Shown: positions 1 through 8,822, counted from the stretch's first letter. The stretch: 64,000 nt of DNA from Hymenobacter translucens (GCF_020685205.1 NZ_JAJERB010000009.1:168712-232711), one strand, 5' to 3'. Notes: generated from the letters alone by a model not told the origin. A program made the numbers and translations.

Positions 1-1022
1 ATGGTGCTGTTGAAGTAGAGGGTCCTGCCATCGGCACTCCAGCGCAGGTTGCCGGCCGACTGCTCTGAGCCCTTCGTTACGTCTTCGCGCTTTTTGGTTT
101 TAAAGTCGTACACGATGATGCCGTTGCGGTCCGACTCGAAGCCGGGCGTCGCCATGCTCAGCCAGGCCACTTTGCTGCCATCGGGCGAGAATACGGGCTC
201 GATGTCGTAGCCCATCAGGCCTTCCGACAGGTTCTGGGTCTGGCCCGCGCGCACGTCGTAGAGGTAGATGTCGGCGTTGGTGCTGGCGGCTTCGGCCTTG
301 CCGGTGAGCTTGCGCGAGGTATAGGCCAGGCGGTACCCATCGGGGGCAAAGGCCAGCTGCTCGGAGCCGCCCAGGGGCTGCAGGGGCGAGTCGAACTTCT
401 CCCCGGCCATAACGTCCTTGCCGGTAGCGGTAGGCTTGCCGTCAGCGAAAGGCTGGAAGAATACGTGCGAGACTTTGTAATCGTCCCACACGTTCCAGTG
501 CCGGTAGTTGAGGTCGTCGATGATGCGGGCGTCGGCTTTGGGCAGGTCGGGGTAGATGTCCTTCACTTCCTTGCCCACCTTCACGTCCTGGGTGTAGAGG
601 ATGAAGTTGCCGGACGGCGCAATCTTCAGGTTTGCCAGGCCCTCGTCCGGAAACGAGCTGATCTGCTGCCGTCCCGAGCCGTCGGGGTTGATTTCGTAGA
701 GCTGGTCGGTGCCACTTTCGCCCGAAACAAAGGTGAGCTTTTTGCCATCGGGGCGCCAGTTCAGGGTGTTTTCACTACCAGGCGTGCTGGTCAGCTGCTT
801 CACGGCGCCGCCGGCCACGGGCACCAGGAAGATGTCGGCGTTGCCTTTGTTGGCGGCCAGGTCGTAGCGCGTCACGGTAAACGCCACCGTCTTGCGGTCC
901 GGCGACACCTGCATTTCGCCCAGGCGTCCCAGCTGCCAGAGCTTTTCGGGCGTCAGGGTCTGCTGCGCGGCAGCGGGAATAGTAATACCGGCCAATAGGG
1001 CCAGTAGTGCGGTTTTTGTCAT
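1..1022 (-). CDS. S9-family peptidase, N-terminal part (truncated by window edge)
   Basis: The reading frame starts at ATG 1022 and stays open to the window edge, giving about 340 codons with the C-terminus missing. It begins with a signal peptide (MTKTALLALLAG, then AAAQQ). After that come WD40/TolB-like propeller segments such as MQVSPDRKTVAF, LNWRPDGKKLTF, LAFAPDGYRLAYTSR, PVFSPDGSKVAWLS and LRWSADGRTLYF. This is the N-terminal propeller of prolyl-oligopeptidase-type enzymes (dipeptidyl peptidase IV or acylaminoacyl peptidase), which cleave peptides in the periplasm. The catalytic Ser-Asp-His domain would lie outside the window, so activity cannot be judged. A TolB-like propeller without a peptidase domain is the alternative. 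Confidence 0.8.
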   Translation of the reverse strand, partial: MTKTALLALLAGITIPAAAQQTLTPEKLWQLGRLGEMQVSPDRKTVAFTVTRYDLAANKGNADIFLVPVAGGAVKQLTSTPGSENTLNWRPDGKKLTFVSGESGTDQLYEINPDGSGRQQISSFPDEGLANLKIAPSGNFILYTQDVKVGKEVKDIYPDLPKADARIIDDLNYRHWNVWDDYKVSHVFFQPFADGKPTATGKDVMAGEKFDSPLQPLGGSEQLAFAPDGYRLAYTSRKLTGKAEAASTNADIYLYDVRAGQTQNLSEGLMGYDIEPVFSPDGSKVAWLSMATPGFESDRNGIIVYDFKTKKREDVTKGSEQSAGNLRWSADGRTLYFNST

Positions 1023-1062
1023 AGGGAAGTGGGAAAGTAATTGGGCTGGGAAAGGTAAGCAG

Positions 1063-1168
1063 AGTTCGTTGTGAGTTGTTCGCTGTCCGTTGCTAGTTGT
1101 TCGTATCGTTCTGACAACTGACAACTGACAACTGACAACTGACAACTGACAACCAACAACGGTCAACT
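1063..1168. repeat. Two-armed heptad repeat array, GACAACT theme
   Basis: The right arm (1113-1168) has five exact GACAACT units, then GACAACC, AACAACG and GTCAACT. The left arm (1063-1104) runs in 7-bp steps as AGTTCGT, TGTGAGT, TGTTCGC, TGTCCGT, TGCTAGT, TGTTCGT, which is a degraded reverse complement of the right arm. The centre, TCGTTCTGACAAC (1106-1118), recurs exactly at 12726-12738. The array fills the gap between two divergent genes and ends 12 bp before the LysR start. Confidence 0.9.
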
Positions 1169-1179
1169 ACCTTGCAGCC

Positions 1180-2085
1180 ATGCCCGATTTTCGCCTTCGC
1201 GTTTTTCAGTCGGTTGCCCGGCACCTGAGCTTTACCAAGGCCGCGCAGGAGCTGTTCATCACCCAGCCCGCCGTCACCAAGCACATCCGGGAGCTGGAGC
1301 GCAGCTACGGGCAGCGCCTGTTCGAGCGGCGCGGTAACCGCGTCAGCCTCACCGAGGCCGGCCGCCTGCTGCTTTCCCACGCCGACGAGGTTGAAAACCT
1401 GCACCAGCAGCTTACCGACCAGCTGCACAGCCTCCACGACCAGGCCGCGGGCCGGCTCCGGCTCGGGGCCAGCACCACCCTGGCCCAGTACATCCTGCCC
1501 CCGCTGCTGCCGGCCTTTCAGGCCCGCTACCCCAGCATCGAGCTCACGATGCGCAGCGGCAACTCCGAGCACATTGCCGAGGCCCTCCTGCGCGGGCAGC
1601 TCGACCTGGGATTTGTGGAAGGGCAGGTGAAGAACCGCGACCTGCACTACGAGCTGCTCCTGCACGACGAGCTGGTGGCAGTGCGTCGCGCTACCCCGGC
1701 CGGCCCGCCTCCGGAGCCGGTGCCCCTGGCGGCCGTGCTCGAACAGCCCCTGGTGCTGCGGGAGCGGGGCTCGGGCACGCTCGAAGTGCTGGAATTCGCC
1801 CTGCGGGCCCAGCAGATCAAGCTCAGCAGCCTGAACGTGGCGCTGTACCTCGACAACACGGAGGGCATTAAGTCCTACCTCGAAGCGGCACCCAACTGCC
1901 TGGGGTTCGTTTCGCGCCGGGCCCTAAGCAAGGAAGTGGAGGCGGGGCAGCTGGAGATTGTGCCAGTGCAGGGCCTGCACCTTAGCCGGAAGCTCGAAGC
2001 CGTCTGGGTGCAGGGCGAGCCGCTGTCGGTGGCGGCGCAACGCCTGCTGGTATTTGCCCACCAGCGGTTTGATAGTATAACCTGA
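1180..2085 (+). CDS. LysR-family transcriptional regulator
   Basis: This 301-residue protein has the standard LysR layout. Residues 1-60 form a winged helix-turn-helix (FTKAAQELFITQPAVTKHI followed by LFERRGNRVSLTEAG), then a linker helix and a periplasmic-binding-protein-like effector domain from about residue 88 (GRLRLGASTTLAQYILPP). It would bind DNA as a tetramer and respond to a small ligand. The next gene, on the same strand 76 bp downstream, encodes a YeiH-type exporter, a pairing seen in other bacteria, so that gene is the likely target. A -7-like TACCTTG lies at 1168-1174, only 5 bp before the ATG, which would give an almost leaderless message. The ligand is unknown. Confidence 0.93.
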   Translation: MPDFRLRVFQSVARHLSFTKAAQELFITQPAVTKHIRELERSYGQRLFERRGNRVSLTEAGRLLLSHADEVENLHQQLTDQLHSLHDQAAGRLRLGASTTLAQYILPPLLPAFQARYPSIELTMRSGNSEHIAEALLRGQLDLGFVEGQVKNRDLHYELLLHDELVAVRRATPAGPPPEPVPLAAVLEQPLVLRERGSGTLEVLEFALRAQQIKLSSLNVALYLDNTEGIKSYLEAAPNCLGFVSRRALSKEVEAGQLEIVPVQGLHLSRKLEAVWVQGEPLSVAAQRLLVFAHQRFDSIT

Positions 2086-2161
2086 GGTAATTGCTGATAA
2101 TCATTTTTGATTATCGAACGGGAGACGGTCATCGTACTTTTAGGGTCCCATCCCGCCCTGC

Positions 2162-3181
2162 ATGAAAGCTACCCACCCTCGCCCGTCGGTTTCGCCCCCC
2201 GATGCTGGTGCCTTTGCCGCCTGGCTGAACCAGCCATTCCCGCTATTAGGCGTCCAAGTCACACCCCAGCAGCTGATTTTCGGCCTGGGCGCCCTGATAT
2301 GCCTTTCCCCGCTGGGCTCCCCACCGCTGGCGCTGGTGCTGGGGCTGATGGTCGCCCTGCTCGTCGGCAACCCGGTTCTCGCCCAGAGCCGGCGCTACAC
2401 GGGGAAGCTGCTGCAGTGGTCGGTGGTCGGGCTGGGCTTTGGTATGAACACCCACGCCGCGCTGGCTGCGGGCCGGCAGGGCATCCTGTTCACGGTGGCT
2501 TCCATCTTCGGCACGCTGGTGCTGGGCTTTCTGGTAGGCCGCTGGCTGGGCATCGACCGCAAGACGTCCCACCTTATTTCCTGCGGCACGGCCATCTGCG
2601 GGGGCAGCGCTATTGCCGCCGTCGGGCCGGTCATCAAAGCCGAGGAGTCGCAGCTGTCGGTGGCCCTGGGCACGGTGTTTATCCTGAACTCGGTAGCGCT
2701 GTTTCTGTTTCCGTCGGTGGGGCACCTGCTGCACATGAGCCAGAACCAGTTCGGGCTGTGGGCCGCCATTGCCATCCACGATACCAGCTCGGTGGTAGGC
2801 GCCGCCGAGCACTACGGTACCGAAGCTCTGCAGGTCGCCACTACCGTAAAGCTGGCCCGGGCCCTGTGGATTATCCCGGTGTCGCTCGGCACCGCCCTTT
2901 TGTTTAAGACCCCCGGCGCGAAAATCAAGTGGCCCTACTTTATCCTGGGCTTTATCGGCGCCATGCTCTTGAACACCTACGTGGCCGCGCTGGCGCCCAT
3001 TGCCCCTGTCGTGGTCAAAGCCGCCAAGCTGGGCCTTACGCTGACGTTGTTTCTGATTGGTGCCGGCCTGTCGGCCAAGGTGCTGCGCTCCGTCGGCATC
3101 CGCCCCTTTGCCCAGGGCGTGCTGCTCTGGACGCTGATTTCCGCCGTTTCGCTCTGGGTTATCCTGCAGACAGTAGCTTAG
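2162..3181 (+). CDS. YeiH-type putative sulfate exporter, UPF0324 family
   Basis: This 339-residue integral inner-membrane protein has about ten hydrophobic segments. It carries family signatures including GLGFGMNTHAAL, the motif SCGTAICGGSAIAA (residues 140-153), and AIHDTSSVVGAA. The family is annotated as putative sulfate or sulfonate exporters, but the substrate is rarely proven. The preceding LysR gene probably controls it. A REP-like repeat follows at 3219 and a strong terminator at 3285-3322, which closes this two-gene unit. The N-terminal 20 residues are hydrophilic and proline-rich, so a slightly later start is possible, but ATG 2162 fits the family length. Confidence 0.9.
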   Translation: MKATHPRPSVSPPDAGAFAAWLNQPFPLLGVQVTPQQLIFGLGALICLSPLGSPPLALVLGLMVALLVGNPVLAQSRRYTGKLLQWSVVGLGFGMNTHAALAAGRQGILFTVASIFGTLVLGFLVGRWLGIDRKTSHLISCGTAICGGSAIAAVGPVIKAEESQLSVALGTVFILNSVALFLFPSVGHLLHMSQNQFGLWAAIAIHDTSSVVGAAEHYGTEALQVATTVKLARALWIIPVSLGTALLFKTPGAKIKWPYFILGFIGAMLLNTYVAALAPIAPVVVKAAKLGLTLTLFLIGAGLSAKVLRSVGIRPFAQGVLLWTLISAVSLWVILQTVA

Positions 3182-3218
3182 ATGGAGCTGCAAGCATTTT
3201 TGGCGGATGTTATTAAAT

Positions 3219-3255
3219 CGTTCTGTCGTCCTGAAGCAAAGCCGAAGGACTTGCC
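3219..3255. repeat. REP-like imperfect palindrome (GTCGTCCTGAAG...CGAAGGAC)
   Basis: The element contains GTCGTCCTGAAG, then a short loop, then CCGAAGGACTTGCC, with the GTCCT and AGGAC arms paired. I recognise it as one of the short dispersed repeats of the GTCATCCTGAGC...GAAGGAC type that are common between genes in this lineage. A related inverted pair lies at 35119-35135 and 35228-35245. It has no coding content. Confidence 0.6.
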
Positions 3256-3284
3256 ACCGATAAGCAAGAAGCCTTCATAAATCA

Positions 3285-3322
3285 GCAAAAGCCCCTTTCC
3301 ACGCAATGGAAAGGGGCTTTTG
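3285..3322. terminator. Bidirectional intrinsic terminator
   Basis: A hairpin with arms GCAAAAGCCCCTTTCC and GGAAAGGGGCTTTTGC and a 7-nt loop lies about 100 bp after the YeiH-type exporter. A/T runs on both sides would allow termination in either direction. Confidence 0.85.
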
Positions 3323-3411
3323 CTTTGCATAGTAGGCCGCCAAGCAAAGTAGAGACAGGTCCTGGTTCGATGCTTGGGACGCAGAATGCTCAAGATGGCA
3401 AAACGGCAAAA

Positions 3412-3446
3412 AGCTTGCAGCTTGAGGCTTACAGCTGGCAGCTATT
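3412..3446. repeat. Single-armed heptad array, AGCTTGC theme
   Basis: Five consecutive 7-bp units, AGCTTGC, AGCTTGA, GGCTTAC, AGCTGGC and AGCTATT, share the AGCT core in register. The last unit overlaps the stop codon of the 61-residue gene at 3442. I see no clear opposite arm here. Confidence 0.8.
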
Positions 3447-3627
3447 TATCCTCCTTCTTCCGGCCGGAACCGCTTTTCTTGCCGCCGCCATCGTTTTTAT
3501 TGACGGTAGCCCAGGCCCGGCGCTCGGCTTCTTCTTCCGGGACGCCGCGCTTTTCGTAGCCTTCTTCAATGTGCTCGGCCTGCCGCTTCTGCTTGTCGGT
3601 GTAGGCGGATTTATCTCCCTGAGGCAT
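3442..3627 (-). CDS. Small hydrophilic KGG-rich conserved protein
   Basis: This 61-residue, highly charged protein begins MPQGDKSAYTDKQKRQAEHI, continues with AERRAWATVNK, and ends in a Gly/Lys/Ser tail (GGGKKSGSGRKK). I recognise it as a widespread small family that many genomes carry and that is sometimes annotated as plasmid-stabilisation-like. Its function is not established. It has no membrane segment and no cysteine. It is transcribed alone against its neighbours. Its stop codon falls inside a heptad repeat array, and the preceding 100 bp contain no other gene. Confidence 0.85.
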   Translation of the reverse strand: MPQGDKSAYTDKQKRQAEHIEEGYEKRGVPEEEAERRAWATVNKNDGGGKKSGSGRKKEDK

Positions 3628-3774
3628 GGTGATGGTGCGTTAAGGTGAAACAGTAGTGCGTTATTGCTCAGCTGTATACGCGGGCCGGAGCCGGCTGTTT
3701 CTAGCGTTGAGCTGCGGATGTTGGCCCGGGGCTGCCTATATTCGCTTTTTCGCTGCCCGACCCCGCCCGCTTTT

Positions 3775-4020
3775 ATGCGTCAACTAGCCGATATTCCGCA
3801 TCCGGAAGCTAAAATCACTTTGTTTTCCTGGAATGGTAAATACCTCATCAAGCTGGAAAAAGGCCCGTTCGAACAGACCTACAAAGTCAGTGAGATGGAC
3901 GTGACCAGTGAGGCCGACGTGCGCGACCTGCTCGACGAAGCGTTTCTGGCCGCGGCCCTGGCCCGCTTCCAGGCAATGGCCGCCGACCTGCACGCAGCCT
4001 TCCAGCGTCACGATCTTTAA
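3775..4020 (+). CDS. Conserved hypothetical protein, 81 residues
   Basis: ATG 3775 (MRQLADIPHPEAKITLFSWN) is preferred over the in-frame start at 3664, because the upstream residues look like translated intergenic sequence. The protein is small and soluble. It has an alternating beta-rich first half (ITLFSWNGKYLIKLEKG) and a helical, alanine-rich second half. It contains no known catalytic motif. It resembles short hypothetical proteins I associate with Hymenobacter-like genomes, but I can assign no function. It stands 36 bp upstream of a secreted protein gene on the same strand and may share its transcript. Confidence 0.75.
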   Translation: MRQLADIPHPEAKITLFSWNGKYLIKLEKGPFEQTYKVSEMDVTSEADVRDLLDEAFLAAALARFQAMAADLHAAFQRHDL

Positions 4021-4056
4021 GGCCGCCCATTCCTGTTTTCTTCTCAACCGTTTTAT

Positions 4057-4785
4057 ATGAAAAGACTTTACCCCGTTCTGTTTTTGTTTACCCTGTTTCT
4101 GGCGGTGGGTCCCCGCGCTTCGGCCCAGCTGTACGACGTGCGGGCCGGCAGCTACAACTATGAGCGCCAGGAGCGCGAGGTTCTGAAAGTGCAGGTGGAG
4201 GGCACCGCCGACTGGACCCGGAACTTCTGGGCCGACTGGCTGAAGGACAACTACAACATCAAGCTCAAGGGCGGGGGCGTGATGGGCGTCGGCAAAAAGG
4301 ACGTGCAGGTAGCCAAGCAGACGCCGGCCAATGCCATTTCCGGCCGCCTGCTCGACCTGTATTCCACCGTCAGCTCGCCTTCCGACTCGGTTTCGGAGTT
4401 GAGCGTGTTCGGCAGCTACGGCCCCGACTCCTTTTTCAGCGAAGACAAAACGCCCAAGGAGTACGCCGCCCTGCGCTCCATGGTGCAGAGCTTTGCCGCC
4501 GCTGCCCGCCTGAAAGCCTACCGGGAGCAGATCGAAGCCGCCGACAAGCTGGTAGCCGATACCCAGAAGGAAAGAGAGCGGCTCGAAAAGGAAACCGGAG
4601 CCCTCAAAGCCAGCACGGCCAGCAACCTCGCCCGCATCGAGGCCCTCAAAAAGCAGAACGTCGACAACATGCTCAAGGTCCGCGAGGACTCGGTAAAGCT
4701 GATCAATAATGCCCGGCTGATGGAGCTGCACAAGCTGCGTTTGCAGCAGCGGCGTGACCGGCTGACCGCACTTGACCGTAAATAG
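4057..4785 (+). CDS. Secreted coiled-coil protein, unknown function
   Basis: This 242-residue protein has a clear signal peptide (MKRLYPVLFLFTLFLAVG, cleavage near ASAQ). A mixed alpha/beta region holds many aromatic residues (residues 25-140). The C-terminal half is strongly helical, with heptad-like Lys/Glu/Leu spacing (residues 150-240: KERERLEKETGALK, LRLQQRRDRLTALDRK), which suggests a coiled coil in the periplasm. No family is recognised. It is followed after 42 bp by a membrane protein with a SHOCT-like domain and then by a lipoprotein, so these three genes may form an envelope-related operon. Confidence 0.75.
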   Translation: MKRLYPVLFLFTLFLAVGPRASAQLYDVRAGSYNYERQEREVLKVQVEGTADWTRNFWADWLKDNYNIKLKGGGVMGVGKKDVQVAKQTPANAISGRLLDLYSTVSSPSDSVSELSVFGSYGPDSFFSEDKTPKEYAALRSMVQSFAAAARLKAYREQIEAADKLVADTQKERERLEKETGALKASTASNLARIEALKKQNVDNMLKVREDSVKLINNARLMELHKLRLQQRRDRLTALDRK

Positions 4786-4827
4786 GGGCGCTCCGCGGTT
4801 ACGCGGCGTGTAGTACAAACCACCGGA

Positions 4828-6096
4828 ATGGAAAAAGACCCCTCCCCACTTGATACCCTTCGCCAGCTGAAAGAGTGGCTGGACGCCGGCACGATTACGC
4901 CCGCCGAGTTTGAAACGCTGAAGCGCAAGCTGCTTTTCGGGGACGCTCCCGCCGGGGCAGCTCCAGTTGTCCCCCCGGCACCGGTTTCCCCTCCGGCGCC
5001 CATAACGCCCCCGGCGCCTGTGCCGCCGCCGCCCCCGCCGCTGCCAACGCCCATTCCAACGCCGCCCCCACCTCCGCCGGCTGCTCCTCCGAGTGAGCAT
5101 TTGGCCGAAACGGTGCCGGTCGATGGTCCTTTCGGGCCTTCGGTGGTTGAATTCTTTCCAGAAAGGGAGAAGCCGACGCCGGCTGCAACCGAAACCGGCA
5201 GCGGGACGATACCGCCCGTGACCCCGCCCCCAACAGGCTTCAGCAACAACAGCCGGCCGGTTCCGGTGGAGCCCACTTTCCGCACAACTTCTGCGCCGCC
5301 GGTGCCTCCCATGCCCCCGGTGGCTCCGGTAGGCCCGTCGGAGGAGCCCCTGGATGAGGAAGTAGAGGTGGAAGAAGCCCCCGCCCGCAGCCCGCTCAGC
5401 CTGGTGCTCATCATCGGCGGAATCCTGCTGCTGCTGAGTCTGGTGCTGTATCTGGCCCTGGGCAACCGTGAGTCGGAGCACCTGTCGAGTAAAACCCGCA
5501 CCGCCGACGACAGCCTGATGGTAACGCCCGAAACCGGCCCGCAGGGCGAGCAGATTGACCTGCCCGTAGCCCCGGCGCCCGAAACCGTACGCGTCCAGCC
5601 TGCCCTTCCCCCGGCAGCGGCCCCCTCGGTCGACTCCGCGGCTGTAACTCCTGCTCCCGCGGCCGCCCCGGCCGCTACCCCGGCTCCCGTCGACGAAAGT
5701 GCCGTGCGGAGCCAGGCGCAGTCGGTGCTGGAGGCGTACTACGAAGACCTGAAAGCCGCGCCCTTTGATGCCAGTCGCCATTTTGCCCCGACGGTGGAGC
5801 GTTTCTATACCCAGCAGAACACCACGCCGGCCGCCATCAGTGAGGAGTTGGCCCGCAGCCATTTCCCGGAGTTCCAGCAGGCGGAAACCGAGATTGAGCC
5901 CGGCACCATGAAGGTGGGCCCGCCGGCCGAGGACGGCTCCCGTGTCGTCACTTATCAGGAGCGCAGCAAGGCCTTCCGCCAGTCGCGGCAGCAGCACCAG
6001 CAGACGCTGGCGCAGGTGCGCGTCCGGCTCGACCGCAACGGCAAAATCGTGTACCTGCGGCAGGAGCGCCTGCTTGAAAACGTCTTCACCGAGTAG
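4828..6096 (+). CDS. SHOCT-like, proline-rich single-pass membrane protein
   Basis: This 422-residue protein has four parts. Residues 5-38 look like a SHOCT domain (LRQLKEWLDAGTITPAEFET, then KRKLLFG). A long Pro/Ala-rich stretch (about 45-185) includes runs of consecutive prolines. One membrane helix follows (LSLVLIIGGILLLLSLVLYL, about 190-210). After a second Pro/Ala linker, a C-terminal globular domain (about 290-422) begins AQSVLEAYYEDLKAAPFDAS, probably a nuclear-transport-factor-2-like fold. The topology suggests a cytoplasmic SHOCT end and a periplasmic C-terminal domain. The function is unknown. The high-GC proline coding also produces a long antisense open frame, which is rejected as a gene. 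Confidence 0.8.
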   Translation: MEKDPSPLDTLRQLKEWLDAGTITPAEFETLKRKLLFGDAPAGAAPVVPPAPVSPPAPITPPAPVPPPPPPLPTPIPTPPPPPPAAPPSEHLAETVPVDGPFGPSVVEFFPEREKPTPAATETGSGTIPPVTPPPTGFSNNSRPVPVEPTFRTTSAPPVPPMPPVAPVGPSEEPLDEEVEVEEAPARSPLSLVLIIGGILLLLSLVLYLALGNRESEHLSSKTRTADDSLMVTPETGPQGEQIDLPVAPAPETVRVQPALPPAAAPSVDSAAVTPAPAAAPAATPAPVDESAVRSQAQSVLEAYYEDLKAAPFDASRHFAPTVERFYTQQNTTPAAISEELARSHFPEFQQAETEIEPGTMKVGPPAEDGSRVVTYQERSKAFRQSRQQHQQTLAQVRVRLDRNGKIVYLRQERLLENVFTE

Positions 6097-6146
6097 CCGG
6101 ACCGGGCTGCAACCATTCGCGGAGGAGCGGTGTCTTGCTGTTGCTC

Positions 6147-7205
6147 ATGAAAAGTACCCGTTTCACCTTTTCCTTGTGGGCCGCGCTGGGACTGCCGCTG
6201 CTTTCGTCTTGCCTGAACGTGCTGGCCCCCCGGCGCGATTTTGCTGCCTACCCGTCGCCACCGGCTCCGGACTATTCCCAGGAGGACAGCTGGGCCGCCC
6301 TGCCCGAGCGGCGCGACTCGGCGGATGCCGTGCCGAAGAACTCTGGTCTGCGTGACCGGCAGCGCAATGCCGCCGTCGACGTGTTTTTTCTGCACCCGAC
6401 CACCTACTACGGCCGGGGACCCTGGAATGCCGCGCTGACTGACGCCGCTACCAACCGCGTCACCGACCGCAACACGATTCGCAATCAGGCCAGCGTGTTC
6501 AACTCCGTAGGCCGCATCTACGCGCCCCGGTACCGGCAGGCCACGCTTTACTCGTTTTTCGACGAGCCCAACCCCAGCAGCAAAGCTGCCATCGACCTGG
6601 CGTACATCGACGTGAAGGCGGCTTTTCAGTATTTCCTCGACCACTACCACACGAGCAACCGGCCCATCATCCTGGCCGGGCACAGCCAGGGTACTTACCT
6701 CACGCGCCGCCTGCTGCACGACTTTTTCGAAAACGACCCGGTCCTGCGCAAACAGCTCGTGGCCGCCTACCTGGTGGGGCACACCGTAAAGCCCGACGAG
6801 TTTACAACTATCCGGCCCTGCGAGGACTCCACCCAGACCGGCTGCTACGTGAGCTGGAATACGGTAGAGTGGGGCCAGGAGTACCCGCAGTTCAGCCAGG
6901 GCGTGGCTACCAACCCGCTGACCTGGACCCGTGACACGGCTACGGCCCCGGCCGCGCTCAACCTGGGCGGTGTGCCGTTTCTGTTTAACCGCGTTGACAA
7001 AGGCGTAGTGGATGCCCGGCCGCACCAGGGCCTACTGTGGGTGCATGTGCCGAAGCCCGTTGGCTACCTGCGCTTTATTCTGCCCGGGATGCCCGAGCTG
7101 CGCCATTCCTTCCACGTAGCCGACTATGGTCTGTTCTATATGAATGTACGGCACAACGCCGAAACCCGGGTGCGCACGTACCGCAGGAGCATCGGCCGGC
7201 AGTAG
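6147..7205 (+). CDS. DUF3089-type alpha/beta-hydrolase lipoprotein
   Basis: ATG 6147 is chosen over an in-frame TTG 12 bp earlier, and it gives 352 residues. The signal peptide ends in a lipobox (LPLLSSC), so the protein is a predicted lipoprotein. The body matches the DUF3089 family, with FFLHPTTYY near residue 75 and the nucleophile elbow GHSQGTYLTRRLL near residue 180, where the Ser would be catalytic. Likely His and Asp partners lie in the C-terminal third (HVADYGLFYMN). It is a putative esterase or lipase of the outer envelope with unknown substrate. It ends 24 bp from the convergent glpD stop, with no obvious terminator between them. Confidence 0.85.
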   Translation: MKSTRFTFSLWAALGLPLLSSCLNVLAPRRDFAAYPSPPAPDYSQEDSWAALPERRDSADAVPKNSGLRDRQRNAAVDVFFLHPTTYYGRGPWNAALTDAATNRVTDRNTIRNQASVFNSVGRIYAPRYRQATLYSFFDEPNPSSKAAIDLAYIDVKAAFQYFLDHYHTSNRPIILAGHSQGTYLTRRLLHDFFENDPVLRKQLVAAYLVGHTVKPDEFTTIRPCEDSTQTGCYVSWNTVEWGQEYPQFSQGVATNPLTWTRDTATAPAALNLGGVPFLFNRVDKGVVDARPHQGLLWVHVPKPVGYLRFILPGMPELRHSFHVADYGLFYMNVRHNAETRVRTYRRSIGRQ

Positions 7206-7229
7206 GGAGCTGCTCACACCCGGTCACGC

Positions 7230-8822
7230 TTACCCGGGTGCCAGCACATACTGCCGGGCCAGCTGCGTGAATTCAATTACCTGCTGCTGCTGCCAATTGG
7301 CATCCCGGTCCAGCTCCCGGGCCAGCAGACGGGCTACCAGCGGCGCCATGCGGATAGCCGCGGCGGCGTCGAGGAACAGCACCCGCACCCGTCGGGCCAA
7401 CACATCTTCCACCGTGCGGGCCATTTCCCACCGCGCCGCCCATACTACCTCGACCTGCCGAAATTCCAGCGCCGGGTCCAGCTTCTCGGCCAGCTCCGGG
7501 TGCTCCGTCATTAGCTGCTGCAGAGCCGGGGCATCGGTGCCGTACCCGGAGAGGTGGCTGTGGTGGTCAGGAGTGGGCTGCGCCCCATGAATGGGCAGCT
7601 CGGCGGTACGGGTGGAGGCGGGGCGAAGCCGGCCCATGGCTACGGCCCGGTCTATGGTGTCTTCCCCCATGCGGCGGTAGGTGGTCCACTTGCCCCCGGT
7701 AATGGTAATCAGCCCGGCTTTCGAAACCAGAATCTTGTGGCTGCGCGAAATCTCCCGGGTTTTCGCCGAGCCGTTCCGGGGCGCGGCCAACGGGCGCAGC
7801 CCGGCAAAGATGCTTAGCACATCGGAGCGGCGGGGCGGACGAACCAGGTAACGGGCCGCGGTGCGCAGAATAAACTCAATTTCCTCTTCCAGGGCCCGGG
7901 GCTCGGGGCTGATGATGTCCAGGGGCGTGTCGGTGGTGCCCAATACGATGCGGTTGTGCCAGGGCACCGCAAACAGCACCCGGCCGTCCTCAGTCTTCGG
8001 AATCATTAGCGCATCCTCCCCGGGCAGAAATGACTGGTCGAGCACCAGGTGCACGCCCTGACTGGGCCGTACGAGCTTGGGGACGCCGGGCTCGTCGAGC
8101 TGCAGGATATCGTCCACGAAGATGCCGGTAGCATTTATCACCGTCTTCGCCTGTACGTCGTAGGTCTGGCCGGATTCCTGGTCGGCCGCCACTACGCCGG
8201 TAATCTGACCCTGCGCGTCTTTTAACAGCTTTTGCACAGCGCAGTGGTTGAGCATTGTGCCGCCCAGCTCCACGGCCGTCTGCGCCAGGTTGATGGCCAG
8301 GCGGGCGTCGTCGAACTGCCCGTCGTGGTACAGCACCCCGCCCCGGAGCCCCGCCGGCTGCAGGTTGCCCAAACGGCTCAAGGTTTCCTGCCGGCTCAGG
8401 TGGGCCGATGCTCCCAGGCTCAGCTTGCCAGCCAGTAGGTCGTAGAGCTTGAGCCCGATAGTATAGAAAGGTCCGCCCCACCAGTCGTAGTTGGGAATGA
8501 TAAAATCCTGGTTTTTGACCAAATGAGGCGCGTTTTTCAGCAGCAGGCCCCGTTCGTACAACGCCTCCCGCACGAGCCGCACGTCGCCCTGGGCCAGGTA
8601 GCGCACCCCGCCGTGAACCAGCTTGGTGCTCCGGCTGGAAGTGCCCTTGGCAAAATCGTCGCGCTCCAGCAGCAGGGTGGAGTAGCCCCGGCTTAGCGCA
8701 TCCAGCGCCACGCCCAGCCCCGTGGCCCCACCCCCGATAACGACCACGTCCCAACTGGGGCGGGACTGTAGCTGCCCCAGCAGGACTTCACGGCTGAACA
8801 CGGACGGTTTTTCGCTGGACAT
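7230..8822 (-). CDS. glpD: Aerobic glycerol-3-phosphate dehydrogenase
   Basis: This 530-residue FAD enzyme oxidises sn-glycerol-3-phosphate to dihydroxyacetone phosphate and passes electrons to the quinone pool at the inner membrane. The N-terminal FAD dinucleotide fold is clear (VVVIGGGATGLGVALDALSR, then LLLERDDFAKGTSSRSTKL). Family motifs follow: VHGGVRYL, PNYDWWGGPFYTIGLKLYD and ITGGKWTTYRRMGEDTID. The last part is the C-terminal alpha-helical DAO_C domain. Length matches the family. No glycerol kinase or facilitator is adjacent, so it stands alone here. Confidence 0.95.
   Translation of the reverse strand: MSSEKPSVFSREVLLGQLQSRPSWDVVVIGGGATGLGVALDALSRGYSTLLLERDDFAKGTSSRSTKLVHGGVRYLAQGDVRLVREALYERGLLLKNAPHLVKNQDFIIPNYDWWGGPFYTIGLKLYDLLAGKLSLGASAHLSRQETLSRLGNLQPAGLRGGVLYHDGQFDDARLAINLAQTAVELGGTMLNHCAVQKLLKDAQGQITGVVAADQESGQTYDVQAKTVINATGIFVDDILQLDEPGVPKLVRPSQGVHLVLDQSFLPGEDALMIPKTEDGRVLFAVPWHNRIVLGTTDTPLDIISPEPRALEEEIEFILRTAARYLVRPPRRSDVLSIFAGLRPLAAPRNGSAKTREISRSHKILVSKAGLITITGGKWTTYRRMGEDTIDRAVAMGRLRPASTRTAELPIHGAQPTPDHHSHLSGYGTDAPALQQLMTEHPELAEKLDPALEFRQVEVVWAARWEMARTVEDVLARRVRVLFLDAAAAIRMAPLVARLLARELDRDANWQQQQVIEFTQLARQYVLAPG

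Noticed and set aside
1093..1665. A minus-strand frame that begins in the heptad array and runs opposite the LysR gene.
   Set aside because: Its C-terminus (LSVVSCQLSVVSC) is a translation of the repeats, and the rest is antisense to lysR. No domain is present.
3664..3774. A 37-residue N-terminal extension of the small gene at 3775.
   Set aside because: The extension is Cys/Pro/Arg-rich and resembles translated intergenic DNA. The conserved-looking part begins at MRQLADIPHP.
3784..5997. A long minus-strand open frame (737 residues) opposite the SHOCT-like protein gene.
   Set aside because: It is Arg/Gly-rich, lies antisense to three real plus-strand genes with signal peptides or membrane helices, and carries no domain. 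High GC removes stop codons on the opposite strand.
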